A stretch of DNA of 64,000 bases, from the NCBI GenBank assembly GCA_902601895.1, contig CACKOU010000003.1, forward strand, positions 1 through 64,000, written 5' to 3'. This document shows, one piece after another, positions 27,415-36,380 of the stretch. Numbering within the stretch: position 1 is the first letter of the stretch; the number at the start of each line of letters is the position of its first letter. The stretch comes from an uncultured Pelagibacteraceae bacterium (GTDB lineage Bacteria; Pseudomonadota; Alphaproteobacteria; Pelagibacterales; Pelagibacteraceae). A program made the position numbers and the translations under genes. The notes under the pieces are model-generated. The model searched no databases, was not told where the DNA came from, and saw only the letters and a list, made by a program, of their open reading frames with translations.

Positions 27415-29634
27415 ATGGAAAAAAAAAAATTAAAGTTATCAATTTCTGGCACATCCAAAAAAACAATAAATAGTATAGAGCAAGCCAAATCTCACTCGAA
27501 AAATGCAGTTGTAATTGAAAAAAAATCGTCAAGATTTGCAAATAAGCCAAATTTTTCTAGAGGTAATAAATCTTCAGAAATTAGGTCACAAAATAATAAT
27601 ATTTCAAAACAAAAAACTTTTTTTAAACCATCAACACCTATTTCGTCTGATTTTGAAAAAAGAAAATTAGCAGAGCAGAGAGCCACAAGAAGACTAAAGG
27701 GTGAGAATGTTTATAAAGAAAATAAATCAAATAAAATTAGTGTTAAGAGGAGAGAATTAAAACTTACTGTTTCCCAAGCATTAAATGAAGATGAAATTAG
27801 AGTAAGATCTAGAAGTTTAGCTTCATTAAAAAGAGCAAAACAAAAAGAAAATAGACTACTTACAAAGGATAGCAAAAAAGAAAGTTTTAAACCAATTAAA
27901 AGAGATATCAATATTCCAGAAGTCATTACTATAAGAGAATTAGCAAATAGAATGGCTGAACAATCTAGTAGTATTATAAAGCACCTGATGGGCATGGGGG
28001 TAACAGTTACAATAAATCATACTATTGACTCAGATACTGCAGAATACTTGGTAAAGGAATTTGGCCATAATCCTGTTAAAGAAGAAAAGGCAGAGGAAAT
28101 TTTAGAAAAAATAAAAGAAATAAAAACACAGAATTTAAAAAGTAGAGCTCCAATTGTTACGGTGATGGGTCATGTAGATCACGGAAAAACTTCAGTTTTG
28201 GATGTTCTTAGAAAAGCAAATGTTGTGTCTGGTGAATTCGGAGGTATTACTCAGCATATTGGAGCTTATCAAATAACTCATGAGACAAATAAAATTACTT
28301 TTATAGATACACCAGGTCACGCAGCTTTTACAGAAATGAGAGCCAGAGGATCAAAATTAACAGATATAGTTATTTTAGTTGTTGCAGCAGACGATGGAGT
28401 TAAACCACAAACAATAGAGTCAATTAAACACGCTAAAGCAGCAAAAGTTCCAATAGTCGTTGCTATAAATAAGTGTGATCTACCTGAAGCTGACCCTCAA
28501 AAAATTAAAAACCAGCTTTTAGAATACGAATTAATAGCTGAAGATTTATCTGGGGATACTTTAATGGTTGAAATTTCTACCAAAACAAAACAAAATTTAG
28601 AAAAATTAGTTGAGAGTGTAATTTTACAAGCAGAAATATTAGACCTAAAAACAGATTTTGATACTGATGCAAAAGGGATAGTTTTAGAGTCCAAGATTGA
28701 TATAGGAAGAGGTCCAATCGCAAATGTAATTATTACTGCCGGAACTTTAAATAAAGGTGATTATTTTGTTAGTGGTTTAAAATGGGGTAAAGTGAGAGCG
28801 ATAATAAATGATCAAGGAAAACAGATTGATACAGCAGAACCTTCAACTCCAATTGAAATATTAGGTATAAATGGAGCAGCTAAATCAGGAGATGATTTTA
28901 TAGTATTAAAAACTGAAAAAGAGGCAAAATCACTTTGCGATGGAAGAATACAGGAAGCAAAAGATATTAAAAATCCATTATCTTTTGTAACTCAAGATTC
29001 TGCATTTAAAGATTCATCATTAGAGGAATTAAATATCATCATTAAATCAGATGTTCATGGTTCTTCTGAGGCCATAAAAAACGCCATAAATCAAATTAAA
29101 CATGAAGAAGTAAAACCTAAGATACTTTTATCAGATATTGGCATGGTTACAGAGACTGACGTAACATTAGCCAAAGCATCTAATGCCGTAATCATTGCCT
29201 TTAATGTAAAACCTAGCAAAGAAGCTAAGAAAAGAGCTGAACAAGAAAAGATTACCATATCCAACTTTAATATTATTTATGAAGTTTTAGATTTTATAAA
29301 AAGTAAAATGTCTGGCCTATTAACCCCAGAAATTGATGAAAAAATAATTGGTACAGCTGAGATTCTTGAAATATTTAAGGTTTCAAAAGTAGGTAAAGTG
29401 GCTGGTTCAAAGGTTACAGATGGAGAAATTACTCAAGACTCCAGCGCAAGAGTAATTAGAGATGGGGCTATAATTTTTAATGGTAAAATAGGCACTATTT
29501 TTAGAGAAAAAAATCAAACTAAACAGGTATCTGCTGGACTAGAGTGTGGAATAACTTTAAAGGATTTTGTAGATTTCCAGAAAAATGATGTAATAGAAGT
29601 ATATAATTCAACAATAACTGAGAGAACAATATAA
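27415..29634 (+). CDS. infB: Translation initiation factor IF-2
   Basis: The 739-residue GTPase has a Lys/Ser-rich N-terminal region (1-160), an IF2 N-domain (about 165-215), and a G domain with GHVDHGKTS (about 251-259), DTPGHAAF and NKCD, followed by the four C-terminal domains. It positions initiator tRNA on the 30S subunit. It is shorter than the 850-1000 residues of many alphaproteobacteria because the N-terminal linker is trimmed. It overlaps rbfA by one base, as expected in the nusA-infB-rbfA operon. Confidence 0.98.
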   Translation: MEKKKLKLSISGTSKKTINSIEQAKSHSKNAVVIEKKSSRFANKPNFSRGNKSSEIRSQNNNISKQKTFFKPSTPISSDFEKRKLAEQRATRRLKGENVYKENKSNKISVKRRELKLTVSQALNEDEIRVRSRSLASLKRAKQKENRLLTKDSKKESFKPIKRDINIPEVITIRELANRMAEQSSSIIKHLMGMGVTVTINHTIDSDTAEYLVKEFGHNPVKEEKAEEILEKIKEIKTQNLKSRAPIVTVMGHVDHGKTSVLDVLRKANVVSGEFGGITQHIGAYQITHETNKITFIDTPGHAAFTEMRARGSKLTDIVILVVAADDGVKPQTIESIKHAKAAKVPIVVAINKCDLPEADPQKIKNQLLEYELIAEDLSGDTLMVEISTKTKQNLEKLVESVILQAEILDLKTDFDTDAKGIVLESKIDIGRGPIANVIITAGTLNKGDYFVSGLKWGKVRAIINDQGKQIDTAEPSTPIEILGINGAAKSGDDFIVLKTEKEAKSLCDGRIQEAKDIKNPLSFVTQDSAFKDSSLEELNIIIKSDVHGSSEAIKNAINQIKHEEVKPKILLSDIGMVTETDVTLAKASNAVIIAFNVKPSKEAKKRAEQEKITISNFNIIYEVLDFIKSKMSGLLTPEIDEKIIGTAEILEIFKVSKVGKVAGSKVTDGEITQDSSARVIRDGAIIFNGKIGTIFREKNQTKQVSAGLECGITLKDFVDFQKNDVIEVYNSTITERTI

Positions 29635-29999
29635 TGACTAACTTAGGAAAACCAGTCACTCAAAGACAATTAAGAGTTGGTGAAATGATCAAACAAGCTT
29701 TGGGAATGTTATTTATAAGAGATGAAGCAAAATTACCAAATCTATCAACTAAAGAGATAACTGTGACTGAAGTTAGAATGTCTCCAGATTTAAAAACAGC
29801 AAAAATTTTTGTAATGCCTTTAGGAGGAAAAGACGCCGAAGAAGTCGTTGCTAAACTAAAAGAATTTTCATTTGTAATAAGAAAAGTTTTATCAAAAAAG
29901 ATAGTAATGAAATTTTTACCAAAACTATTTTTCGTAAAAGATGATTCTTTTGATTATGCAGAAAAAATTGAAAATTTAATAAAACAAACAAATAAATAA
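29634..29999 (+). CDS. rbfA: Ribosome-binding factor A
   Basis: The 121-residue KH-like protein has the RbfA pattern QRQLRVGEMIKQALGMLF near the N-terminus, VTEVRMSPDLKTAKIFVMPLGG in the middle, and the final strand MKFLPKLFFVKDDSFDYAEKIE. It binds the 30S subunit and helps mature 16S rRNA. It is translationally coupled to infB by a one-base overlap. The truB gene normally between rbfA and rpsO is absent; rpsO begins 10 bp downstream. Confidence 0.96.
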   Translation: MTNLGKPVTQRQLRVGEMIKQALGMLFIRDEAKLPNLSTKEITVTEVRMSPDLKTAKIFVMPLGGKDAEEVVAKLKEFSFVIRKVLSKKIVMKFLPKLFFVKDDSFDYAEKIENLIKQTNK

Positions 30000-30009
30000 G
30001 GAAAAGAAA

Positions 30010-30258
30010 ATGGTAAATAAAGCAAAAGAACTCGCAATTCACGATAAAGATACAGGTTCTTCAGAAGTTCAAGTTGCTCAATTAACAGATAAAATTGAGA
30101 ACTTGTCAAAACATATTAAACAGTTCAAAAAAGATAAACACTCGTCTGTTGGACTTTTAAGAGCAGTAAATAGAAGAAAAAAATTATTAGACTACTTGAA
30201 GAAAAATAAAATGGAGTCTTATAAAGAAGTAATATCAAAATTAAATTTAAGGAAGTAA
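30010..30258 (+). CDS. rpsO: Ribosomal protein S15
   Basis: The 82-residue protein has the S15 core DTGSSEVQVAQLTDKIENL and the 16S-binding segment HSSVGLLRAVNRRKKLLDYLKK. It is about six residues shorter at the N-terminus than most S15 proteins. It binds the central domain of 16S rRNA early in 30S assembly. An AAGGAAAAG purine stretch just before the ATG is the likely ribosome binding site. It is immediately followed by pnp, the classical rpsO-pnp pairing. Confidence 0.97.
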   Translation: MVNKAKELAIHDKDTGSSEVQVAQLTDKIENLSKHIKQFKKDKHSSVGLLRAVNRRKKLLDYLKKNKMESYKEVISKLNLRK

Positions 30259-32331
30259 ATGTTTAAGGTTGTAAAGAAAGAAATAGAAGTAGCAGGAAAA
30301 AAGATTAGTTTAGAAACAGGTAAAATAGCAAGACAAGCAGATGGTGCAATTATAGCTCAGTGTGGAGAAACTGTAGTTTTAGCAACAGCAGTAGGAGCTA
30401 AAAAAGTTAATCCTGATATGGATTACTTTCCTTTGTCAGTAAATTATCAAGAAAAATATTATGCAGCTGGTAAAATTCCAGGTGGATATTTTAAAAGAGA
30501 AGCAAGACCAACGGATAGCGAAACATTAATTTCAAGGTTAATCGATAGACCTATCAGACCACTCTTTCCTGATGAATTTAAAAACGAAGTTCAGGTACTT
30601 CCAACTGTAATATCTTATGACAAAGAAAATGAAGCAGATATTTTATCAATAATCGCTTCATCAGCGGCTTTGTCAATTTCAGGAATGCCATTTTTGGGTC
30701 CTGTTGGTGCTTCTAGAGTTGGCTTTATTAAAGGTGAATACGTTCTTAATCCTACTAAAGCAGAACTGAAGGATTCTAAGTTAGATCTTGTGGTGGCTGG
30801 AACAAAGGATGCGGTTTTAATGGTTGAATCCGAAGCAAGTGGTTTGACAGAGGAGGAAATGTTAAACGCTGTTAAGTTTGGCCATGAAGGGTTTGTTCCA
30901 ATTATTGAGATAATAGAGGAACTAGCTAAAGAATGCAAAAAACCTGATTGGGAAGTTGAGAAAAAAGATCTTTCAGAAGTAAAAAATAAATTAGAGAGTG
31001 AATTTACGGATGAACTTAAAAAAGCATTTTCAATTAAAGATAAACAAGAAAGATCAAATTTAATTTCTGAGATAACTGATAAAGCAAAAAAACTTTATGA
31101 AGAAGATGAGAATTATACAGATCTTGATGTAAATTCTGAACTTAAAAATTTAGAAAAAAGGATTGTTAGAACAGATATTATAAAAAATAAAAATAGAATT
31201 GATGGTAGAGGTCTTGCAGATGTTAGGCCAATTATGTGTGAAGTTGGAATTCTTCCAAGAGTTCATGGCTCTGCTTTGTTTACTCGAGGAGAAACTCAAG
31301 CAATAGTTACAACTACACTCGGTACCTCGGATGATGAGCAGAAAATAGAAAGTCTTGAAGGATTACAAAAAGAGAGATTTATGCTTCATTATAATTTTCC
31401 ACCTTTCTCTGTTGGAGAAACTGGTAGAATAGGTACTGGGAGAAGAGAAATTGGTCATGGAAAATTAGCTTGGAGAGCAATAAATTCTTCTTTGCCTTCT
31501 AAAGAGAGTTTTCCCTATACATTTAGAATTGTATCAGAGATAACTGAGTCAAACGGTTCTTCTTCTATGGCAACCGTTTGTGGTTCATCTTTAGCTTTGA
31601 TGGATGCAGGCGTGCCAATAAAAGAACCAGTTGCTGGTATTGCAATGGGATTAATTAAAGAAGGAGATGACTTCAGCGTACTTTCAGATATTCTTGGAGA
31701 CGAAGATCACTTAGGTGATATGGACTTTAAAGTTGCTGGAACTAAAGACGGAATAACATCTCTTCAAATGGACATTAAAATTACAGGAATAACATTTGAA
31801 ATTATGGAGCAAGCCTTAAAACAAGCAAAAGATGGAAGAATTCACATCCTAGGTGAAATGAATAAAGCTTTATCTAAATCAAGGGAAGATGTTGGAAAAC
31901 ATACTCCTAAGATGGAGAAAATTACTGTAGATAAGAAAGATATTGCTACAGTCATTGGAAAAGGTGGAGCTACTATAAGAGAAATAGTTGAGGTATCTGG
32001 TGCCAAAGTTGACATCAATGACGAAGGTGAAGTTACAGTAGCTGCTCCAGATGAGGAATCAAGAAACAAAGCTATGCAAATGATTAAAGACTTAACTGCT
32101 AAAGCTGAACTCAATAAAATTTACAATGGAAAAGTAATGAAAATTATGGAGTTTGGTGCATTTGTTAATTTCCTAGGAAAACAAGATGGTCTTGTTCATA
32201 TATCAGAGCTTGCTGATAAAAGAGTCGGTAAGGTAACTGATGTCGTAAAAGAAGGTGATGAAGTTAAAGTTAAAGTAATAGGCTTTGATAGAGGAAAAGT
32301 TAAGTTATCAATTAAACAAGCTGCAATATAA
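30259..32331 (+). CDS. pnp: Polynucleotide phosphorylase
   Basis: The 690-residue 3'-5' exoribonuclease has two RNase PH domains (the second around [13 protein letters not shown] and the [15 protein letters not shown] active-site region, about 475-490), a KH domain ([13 protein letters not shown], about 555-567) and an S1 domain at the C-terminus ([15 protein letters not shown]). It degrades mRNA phosphorolytically. Length is normal. It begins directly after the rpsO stop and ends 15 bp before a rhodanese gene. Confidence 0.98.
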   Translation: MFKVVKKEIEVAGKKISLETGKIARQADGAIIAQCGETVVLATAVGAKKVNPDMDYFPLSVNYQEKYYAAGKIPGGYFKREARPTDSETLISRLIDRPIRPLFPDEFKNEVQVLPTVISYDKENEADILSIIASSAALSISGMPFLGPVGASRVGFIKGEYVLNPTKAELKDSKLDLVVAGTKDAVLMVESEASGLTEEEMLNAVKFGHEGFVPIIEIIEELAKECKKPDWEVEKKDLSEVKNKLESEFTDELKKAFSIKDKQERSNLISEITDKAKKLYEEDENYTDLDVNSELKNLEKRIVRTDIIKNKNRIDGRGLADVRPIMCEVGILPRVHGSALFTRGETQAIVTTTLGTSDDEQKIESLEGLQKERFMLHYNFPPFSVGETGRIGTGRREIGHGKLAWRAINSSLPSKESFPYTFRIVSEITESNGSSSMATVCGSSLALMDAGVPIKEPVAGIAMGLIKEGDDFSVLSDILGDEDHLGDMDFKVAGTKDGITSLQMDIKITGITFEIMEQALKQAKDGRIHILGEMNKALSKSREDVGKHTPKMEKITVDKKDIATVIGKGGATIREIVEVSGAKVDINDEGEVTVAAPDEESRNKAMQMIKDLTAKAELNKIYNGKVMKIMEFGAFVNFLGKQDGLVHISELADKRVGKVTDVVKEGDEVKVKVIGFDRGKVKLSIKQAAI

Positions 32332-32346
32332 ATTTATAGGAAAAAT

Positions 32347-32709
32347 ATGAAAAAATTTGATGATTTAATGAGAGTAAGCAATGAAATTGAAAATATCAGC
32401 GCTAGTGATGCAAAAGAAAAGCTAAATGACCCAAATGTTCAATTTATCGATGTTAGGGATAAAGAAAGCTATTCAAAAGGCACGATCGGTAATGCAATTC
32501 ACTTAGATAGAGGTTTATTAGAATTTTATTTAGCAGAAGGAAGTCCTCTTGAAAATGATATGTTTAAAAATAATCCTGATAAAGAATATGTAGTTTTTTG
32601 TGGTGTTGGTGGACAAGGAACATTAGCAACCAAAACTATGAAGGATATGGGGGTTAAAAATGTCAAAAATATCACTGGTGGAATTAAAGAATGGGAAAAG
32701 ATCAAGTAG
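32347..32709 (+). CDS. Single-domain rhodanese-like protein
   Basis: The 120-residue protein is one rhodanese fold: FIDVRDKESYSKGTIGNAIHLDRG in the first half and the active-site loop VVFCGVGGQGTLA with a catalytic Cys in the second. Such proteins move sulfane sulfur or act as redox adaptors. There is no signal peptide, so it is cytoplasmic. An AGGAAAAAT sequence precedes the ATG. Its position 15 bp after pnp suggests readthrough transcription. The donor and acceptor of sulfur are unknown. Confidence 0.9.
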   Translation: MKKFDDLMRVSNEIENISASDAKEKLNDPNVQFIDVRDKESYSKGTIGNAIHLDRGLLEFYLAEGSPLENDMFKNNPDKEYVVFCGVGGQGTLATKTMKDMGVKNVKNITGGIKEWEKIK

Positions 32710-32736
32710 AAAATAATTATTTTAAATTTTAATAAA

Positions 32737-32889
32737 ATGAAAATTCCAAAAAAACTCAAATTTGAACAACTCAAAAATAAATATGGAAGATATTTATTAC
32801 TTGGTAGTTTTGCATTTTTTTTTATTAAAGGTTTAATTTGGTTAGGTATTTTTATTGCCGTTGGCTTAGGTATTACTAATTCTTTTTAA
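32737..32889 (+). CDS. Small membrane protein, 50 residues
   Basis: A 50-codon ORF begins with an amphipathic basic segment (MKIPKKLKFEQLKNKYGRY) followed by one hydrophobic helix with FFFIKGLIWLGIFIAVGLG. The pattern (short basic arm, then F-x-KGLxWL) resembles small single-span proteins seen in other alphaproteobacteria; function is unknown. It lies 27 bp after the rhodanese gene and its stop overlaps the convergent DUF4149 gene by 4 bp. The codon composition and membrane pattern support a real gene. Confidence 0.65.
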   Translation: MKIPKKLKFEQLKNKYGRYLLLGSFAFFFIKGLIWLGIFIAVGLGITNSF

Positions 32890-33275
32890 AATAAGACAAT
32901 TACCAACAAAATTATTTGAACAAAATTTATCACCACAGAAACAAAGTGTGATTGTTTAAATTTTTTATCCTGCTTTTCATCTCTGAACTTATTTATCAGT
33001 GGCATAAGTACAAAATTTGATACAGCAAATAATACCGCAATAATTAAAATTAAATAAAAATCTAAGGAAAAAATTTTTAGAATTATAAAGCAAATTAAAA
33101 CTAAAATACTTATAGCTAAATTAACAGTGTAGTAATAAGGAAATATTTTTCTTATGAATTTTCTAGCATTTTCCTCATTTAATGCAGTGAAAGTAACAGG
33201 TGCTACAACAAAAGAAAAGAAGAGCATAATTCCCAATATTATACTCGTTAAATAAAGACTAATTTGTTGCATCAT
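32886..33275 (-). CDS. DUF4149-like four-helix membrane protein
   Basis: The 129-residue protein has four hydrophobic segments (about 7-28, 46-66, 70-90, 108-128). The motif FSFVVAPVTFTALNEENARKF in the first third matches the DUF4149/TMEM205-like group. No catalytic residues are known. It lies 14 bp downstream of fabI on the same strand, so it may be the last gene of the fab operon. A role in membrane homeostasis would be speculation. Confidence 0.7.
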   Translation of the reverse strand: MMQQISLYLTSIILGIMLFFSFVVAPVTFTALNEENARKFIRKIFPYYYTVNLAISILVLICFIILKIFSLDFYLILIIAVLFAVSNFVLMPLINKFRDEKQDKKFKQSHFVSVVINFVQIILLVIVLF

Positions 33276-33289
33276 AATTTAACTAAATT

Positions 33290-34075
33290 TCAGGTAATGT
33301 TCTTAGGATCTGGCATTCCAACTTTATTGTAACCAGCATCCACATAATGAATTTCTCCAGTAACACCACCTGCCATATCGCTTAAAAGATATAATGCTGA
33401 ATTTCCAACATCAAGATTATCAACATTTCTTTTTAAGAAAGAATGATCAGCATTCCACTTGTAAAGAAATTTAGCGTCGCCAATGGCAGATGCAGCTAGT
33501 GTTTTGATTGGACCCGCACTTATTGCATTAACTCTAATATTCTTTGCTCCCAGATCCCTTGCTAGATATTTAACACTAGACTCTAGTGCAGCTTTACATA
33601 CTCCCATTACATTATAATTAGGTATAGCTTTATTTGCTTCATAACTCAAAGTAATCATACTGCCACCTTGCTTCATTATTTTAGATGCCTCTCTAGCAAC
33701 TTCAGTAAATGAAAAACAAGATATTAACATACTTCTTAAAAAGTTTTCTCTAGTTGTATTTAAATATTCTCCTGACAACTCGGACTTATCTGAAAATGCA
33801 ATTGCATGCACAACAAAATCAATTTCTCCCCATTGACTTTTTACGTCTTCAAAAAGTTTTACAACTTCTTCTTTTTTTTCTACATCACAGCTAAATGTTA
33901 TGTTTGAATTTAGTTTTTCCGCAAGTGGAACAACTCTTTTTTTTAAAGCATCACCCAAATATGTAAAAGCTAACTCTGCTCCAGCTTCTGATAGTTTTTG
34001 CGATATACCCCATGCAATTGACCTCTCATTAGCAACGCCCATGATAAGACCTTTTTTTCCCTTCATTAAATTCAT
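33290..34075 (-). CDS. fabI: Enoyl-ACP reductase FabI
   Basis: The 261-residue SDR enzyme starts MNLMKGKKGLIMGVANERSIAWG, with the NADH-binding GVANERSIAWG of FabI. The Tyr-x6-Lys catalytic pair is in NYNVMGVCK. It performs the last reduction in each fatty-acid elongation cycle. The ATG at 34075 is preferred: the longer in-frame start is a TTG (34093) that would overlap fabB, and homologues begin at MNLM. It is the third gene of fabA-fabB-fabI. Confidence 0.95.
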   Translation of the reverse strand: MNLMKGKKGLIMGVANERSIAWGISQKLSEAGAELAFTYLGDALKKRVVPLAEKLNSNITFSCDVEKKEEVVKLFEDVKSQWGEIDFVVHAIAFSDKSELSGEYLNTTRENFLRSMLISCFSFTEVAREASKIMKQGGSMITLSYEANKAIPNYNVMGVCKAALESSVKYLARDLGAKNIRVNAISAGPIKTLAASAIGDAKFLYKWNADHSFLKRNVDNLDVGNSALYLLSDMAGGVTGEIHYVDAGYNKVGMPDPKNIT

Positions 34076-34079
34076 AGAT

Positions 34080-35291
34080 CTAAACTTTCTCAAACACTAA
34101 TGTTGCATTAGTTCCACCAAAACCAAAGCTGTTAGACATAATTGCATTTAGATTTACGTCTTTTTCAACTTGTGTAACAATTGGATAGTTCTTAGCTTCA
34201 TCATCCATTTCTGAAATATTTGCTGATGCTGAAATAAAATTGTTTTTCATCATTATCAAACTGTAAATTGCTTCGTGAACTGAAGTTGCGCCTAATGAAT
34301 GGCCCGACAAAGATTTTGTTGAACTTATCTTAGGTTTATATTCTGGAAAAGCCTCACCAACTGCTTTTAATTCTGTAATATCTCCCACAGGTGTTGATGT
34401 CCCGTGAGTATTAATATAATCAATTTTATTTTTTGAAGTTGCTAGAGCCATTTTCATACATCTCACCGCTCCCTCACCAGATGGTGCAACCATATCATAG
34501 CCATCTGAGGTTGCTCCATATCCAGTTAATTCTGCGTATATTTTAGCACCTCTTGCTTTGGCATGTTCATATTCTTCTAAAACAAGAACTCCACCTCCAC
34601 CAGCAATCACAAAACCATCTCTTGTTTTATCATACGGTCTTGAGGCTTTTTCAGGGGTATCGTTATATTTCGAGGATAGTGCAGTCATTGCATCAAACAT
34701 TGCAGTCATTGCAAAGTGAACCTCATCACTGCCACCTGCAAAAATAATATTTTGTTTTCCTAATTGAATAAGTTCCATTGCGTTACCAATACAATGACCA
34801 CTCGTTGCGCATGCAGAACTTATTGTGTAATTAGTGCCTTTGATTTTAAATGGAACCGCTAGAGTGGCAGAAGCAGTACTTGCCATAGTTCTTGGAACTA
34901 TAAATGGACCCATTTTTTTTGGATTTTTTTCTCTAGTTTTATCTGATGCTAAAATCACATTTTCAATTGATGGTCCCCCAGATCCCATGACCATACCTGT
35001 TGAAATATTACTAACCTCATTTTCTTCTAATCCAGAGTCTTTAACTGCTTCACTCATTGCAACATAATTATATGCTGATCCATCGCCCATAAACCTAATA
35101 ACTTTTCTATCTATATAATCTTCCAATTTGATATTTGGTTTACCATGAACATGGCTTTTTAAATTATGCTCTTTGTATTCCTCAGAAAATGTTATTCCTG
35201 ATTTTGTATTAACTAACGATTCATAAACTTCATCTTGGTTATTTCCCAAACATGAAACTACACCAAGTCCTGTTACAACTACTCTTTTCAT
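34080..35291 (-). CDS. fabB: 3-oxoacyl-ACP synthase I
   Basis: The 403-residue ketosynthase has the active-site Cys in [12 protein letters not shown], the two catalytic histidines in [12 protein letters not shown] and [10 protein letters not shown], and the C-terminal [14 protein letters not shown]. It elongates acyl-ACP and, with FabA, supports anaerobic-type unsaturated fatty-acid synthesis. It follows fabA with a one-base overlap and is followed after 4 bp by fabI. The fabA-fabB-fabI order next to irr is the known arrangement in Rhizobiales. Confidence 0.97.
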   Translation of the reverse strand: MKRVVVTGLGVVSCLGNNQDEVYESLVNTKSGITFSEEYKEHNLKSHVHGKPNIKLEDYIDRKVIRFMGDGSAYNYVAMSEAVKDSGLEENEVSNISTGMVMGSGGPSIENVILASDKTREKNPKKMGPFIVPRTMASTASATLAVPFKIKGTNYTISSACATSGHCIGNAMELIQLGKQNIIFAGGSDEVHFAMTAMFDAMTALSSKYNDTPEKASRPYDKTRDGFVIAGGGGVLVLEEYEHAKARGAKIYAELTGYGATSDGYDMVAPSGEGAVRCMKMALATSKNKIDYINTHGTSTPVGDITELKAVGEAFPEYKPKISSTKSLSGHSLGATSVHEAIYSLIMMKNNFISASANISEMDDEAKNYPIVTQVEKDVNLNAIMSNSFGFGGTNATLVFEKV

Positions 35292-35791
35292 TATTTAAAT
35301 AATCCTACCTTAAGGTTTTCTGCACTATAAATCTTTTTTCCATCAGCGAGCAATATTCCATTTGCAAGCCCCACAGTTGTTTCTCCTTTAACAAGAATTC
35401 TTTTCATATCTATTTCGTATGTTGCCATTTTGACATTTTTAAGAACTTCTCCAGTGAATTTTACAGTGCTTACACCTAATGCTCTACCTCTTCCTGGATT
35501 TCCAAGCCAACCAAGAAAAAAGCCAACTAGCTGCCACATAGCATCTAAACCAAGACAACCTGGCATAACTGGATCTTCTCTAAAATGACAATCAAAGAAC
35601 CACAAATTATCCTTAATATCAAGTTCGGCTTTCATAGATCCTTTTTTATAAAAACCCTCACTCTCAGTTATTTCTGTAATTCTATCAAACATTAGCATTG
35701 GTGGAGAAGGTAATTTTGCATTACCTGGACCAAATAACTTACCATTAGCACAATCAATTAGTTCGTTGTAATTAAAGGAACTTTTTTTCAT
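35291..35791 (-). CDS. fabA: 3-hydroxydecanoyl-ACP dehydratase/isomerase
   Basis: The 166-residue hot-dog-fold enzyme has catalytic H69 in [13 protein letters not shown] and D83 in LGLDAMWQL, the FabA signature. It dehydrates 3-hydroxyacyl-ACP and isomerises trans-2 to cis-3 decenoyl-ACP, starting unsaturated fatty-acid synthesis. Length is near the norm (about 172). It leads the minus-strand fab operon and shares a 73-bp intergenic region with the divergent irr gene, so an Irr-type site there could affect both. Confidence 0.97.
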   Translation of the reverse strand: MKKSSFNYNELIDCANGKLFGPGNAKLPSPPMLMFDRITEITESEGFYKKGSMKAELDIKDNLWFFDCHFREDPVMPGCLGLDAMWQLVGFFLGWLGNPGRGRALGVSTVKFTGEVLKNVKMATYEIDMKRILVKGETTVGLANGILLADGKKIYSAENLKVGLFK

Positions 35792-35825
35792 AATTTTGTA
35801 ATCTTATTACTTGATTTAGGTACAT

Positions 35826-35858
35826 TATAATATACAAATAGTTTAGAATAGTTTTAAA
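35826..35858 (+). promoter_or_regulatory. irr promoter -10 and Irr-box-like palindrome
   Basis: A consensus TATAAT lies at 35826-35831; no convincing -35 is seen at 16-18 bp. Just downstream, 35842-35858 reads TTTAGAATAGTTTTAAA, a near-palindrome resembling the Irr/ICE box (TTTAGAA-N3-TTCTAAA) known from Rhizobiales. Its position between the -10 and the irr ATG would suit autorepression. Two similar sites lie upstream of katG. Confidence 0.55.
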
Positions 35859-35864
35859 TTGCTA

Positions 35865-36275
35865 ATGACAAGTAAACAAGTATTTATTGAAAAACTAAGA
35901 AACTCTAGCTTAAGACCAACTAAACAAAGAATAAACATATGCGAGGTTTTATTTAATAGAGATAAAACTTTCCATTTCACAATAAACGACTTATTCAATT
36001 TGATAAAAGATAAAACTGGAGATAAAGTTTCTTTAGCAACTGTTTACAATACAGTTCATGCATTTCATAAAAAAGGATATCTAAAAGAAATTCCAATAAA
36101 TTCTAATCAAACCTACTTTGATACAAATGTCACAGATCACCACCATTTCTTTGATGTTAAAGAAGAAAAGCTTATTGATCTTAAAAATGAGGATGTAGGA
36201 CCTATAGAAATTCAAAAATCTATACCTGGAAAAAAAATTAAATCAGTTGAAGTTTTAGTAAAATTAGAAGACTAA
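35865..36275 (+). CDS. irr: Irr-type iron response regulator (Fur superfamily)
   Basis: The protein is 136 residues from the ATG at 35865 (a TTG at 35859 would add two). It has the Fur-type winged helix (LRPTKQRINICEVLF, then SLATVYNTVHAFHKKGYL) and the Irr hallmark HHH motif in VTDHHHFFD, with no CxxC zinc pairs. Irr proteins sense iron through heme status and control heme, iron and oxidative-stress genes. Divergence from fabA-fabB-fabI is the same arrangement as in Rhizobiales. katG follows 105 bp downstream. Confidence 0.88.
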   Translation: MTSKQVFIEKLRNSSLRPTKQRINICEVLFNRDKTFHFTINDLFNLIKDKTGDKVSLATVYNTVHAFHKKGYLKEIPINSNQTYFDTNVTDHHHFFDVKEEKLIDLKNEDVGPIEIQKSIPGKKIKSVEVLVKLED

Positions 36276-36308
36276 GTTTCAAAATTAAATCATAAATATT
36301 CTGACTTA

Positions 36309-36337
36309 TTGACAATCTTCTTTAGAATAATTATAAA
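36309..36337 (+). promoter_or_regulatory. katG promoter with near-consensus elements
   Basis: TTGACA (36309-36314) and TATAAA (36332-36337) are separated by exactly 17 bp, which is among the best promoter matches in the window. The expected start is near 36344. A strong SD, AAAGGAG (36364-36370), lies 10 bp before the katG ATG. The spacer and -10 are overlapped by an Irr-box-like sequence. Confidence 0.75.
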
Positions 36338-36360
36338 CAACGAGTTAGAACAATTATAAT
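36321..36360 (+). promoter_or_regulatory. Two tandem Irr-box-like sites over the katG promoter
   Basis: Site 1 is TTTAGAATAATTATAAA (36321-36337), covering the spacer and -10. Site 2 is GTTAGAACAATTATAAT (36344-36360), starting at the predicted transcription start. Both fit [TG]TTAGAA-N3-TTATAA[AT] and are offset by 23 bp, about two helical turns. They share this pattern with the site before irr. Binding there would be expected to block RNA polymerase. Confidence 0.5.
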
Positions 36361-36380
36361 ACTAAAGGAGATATATAATA

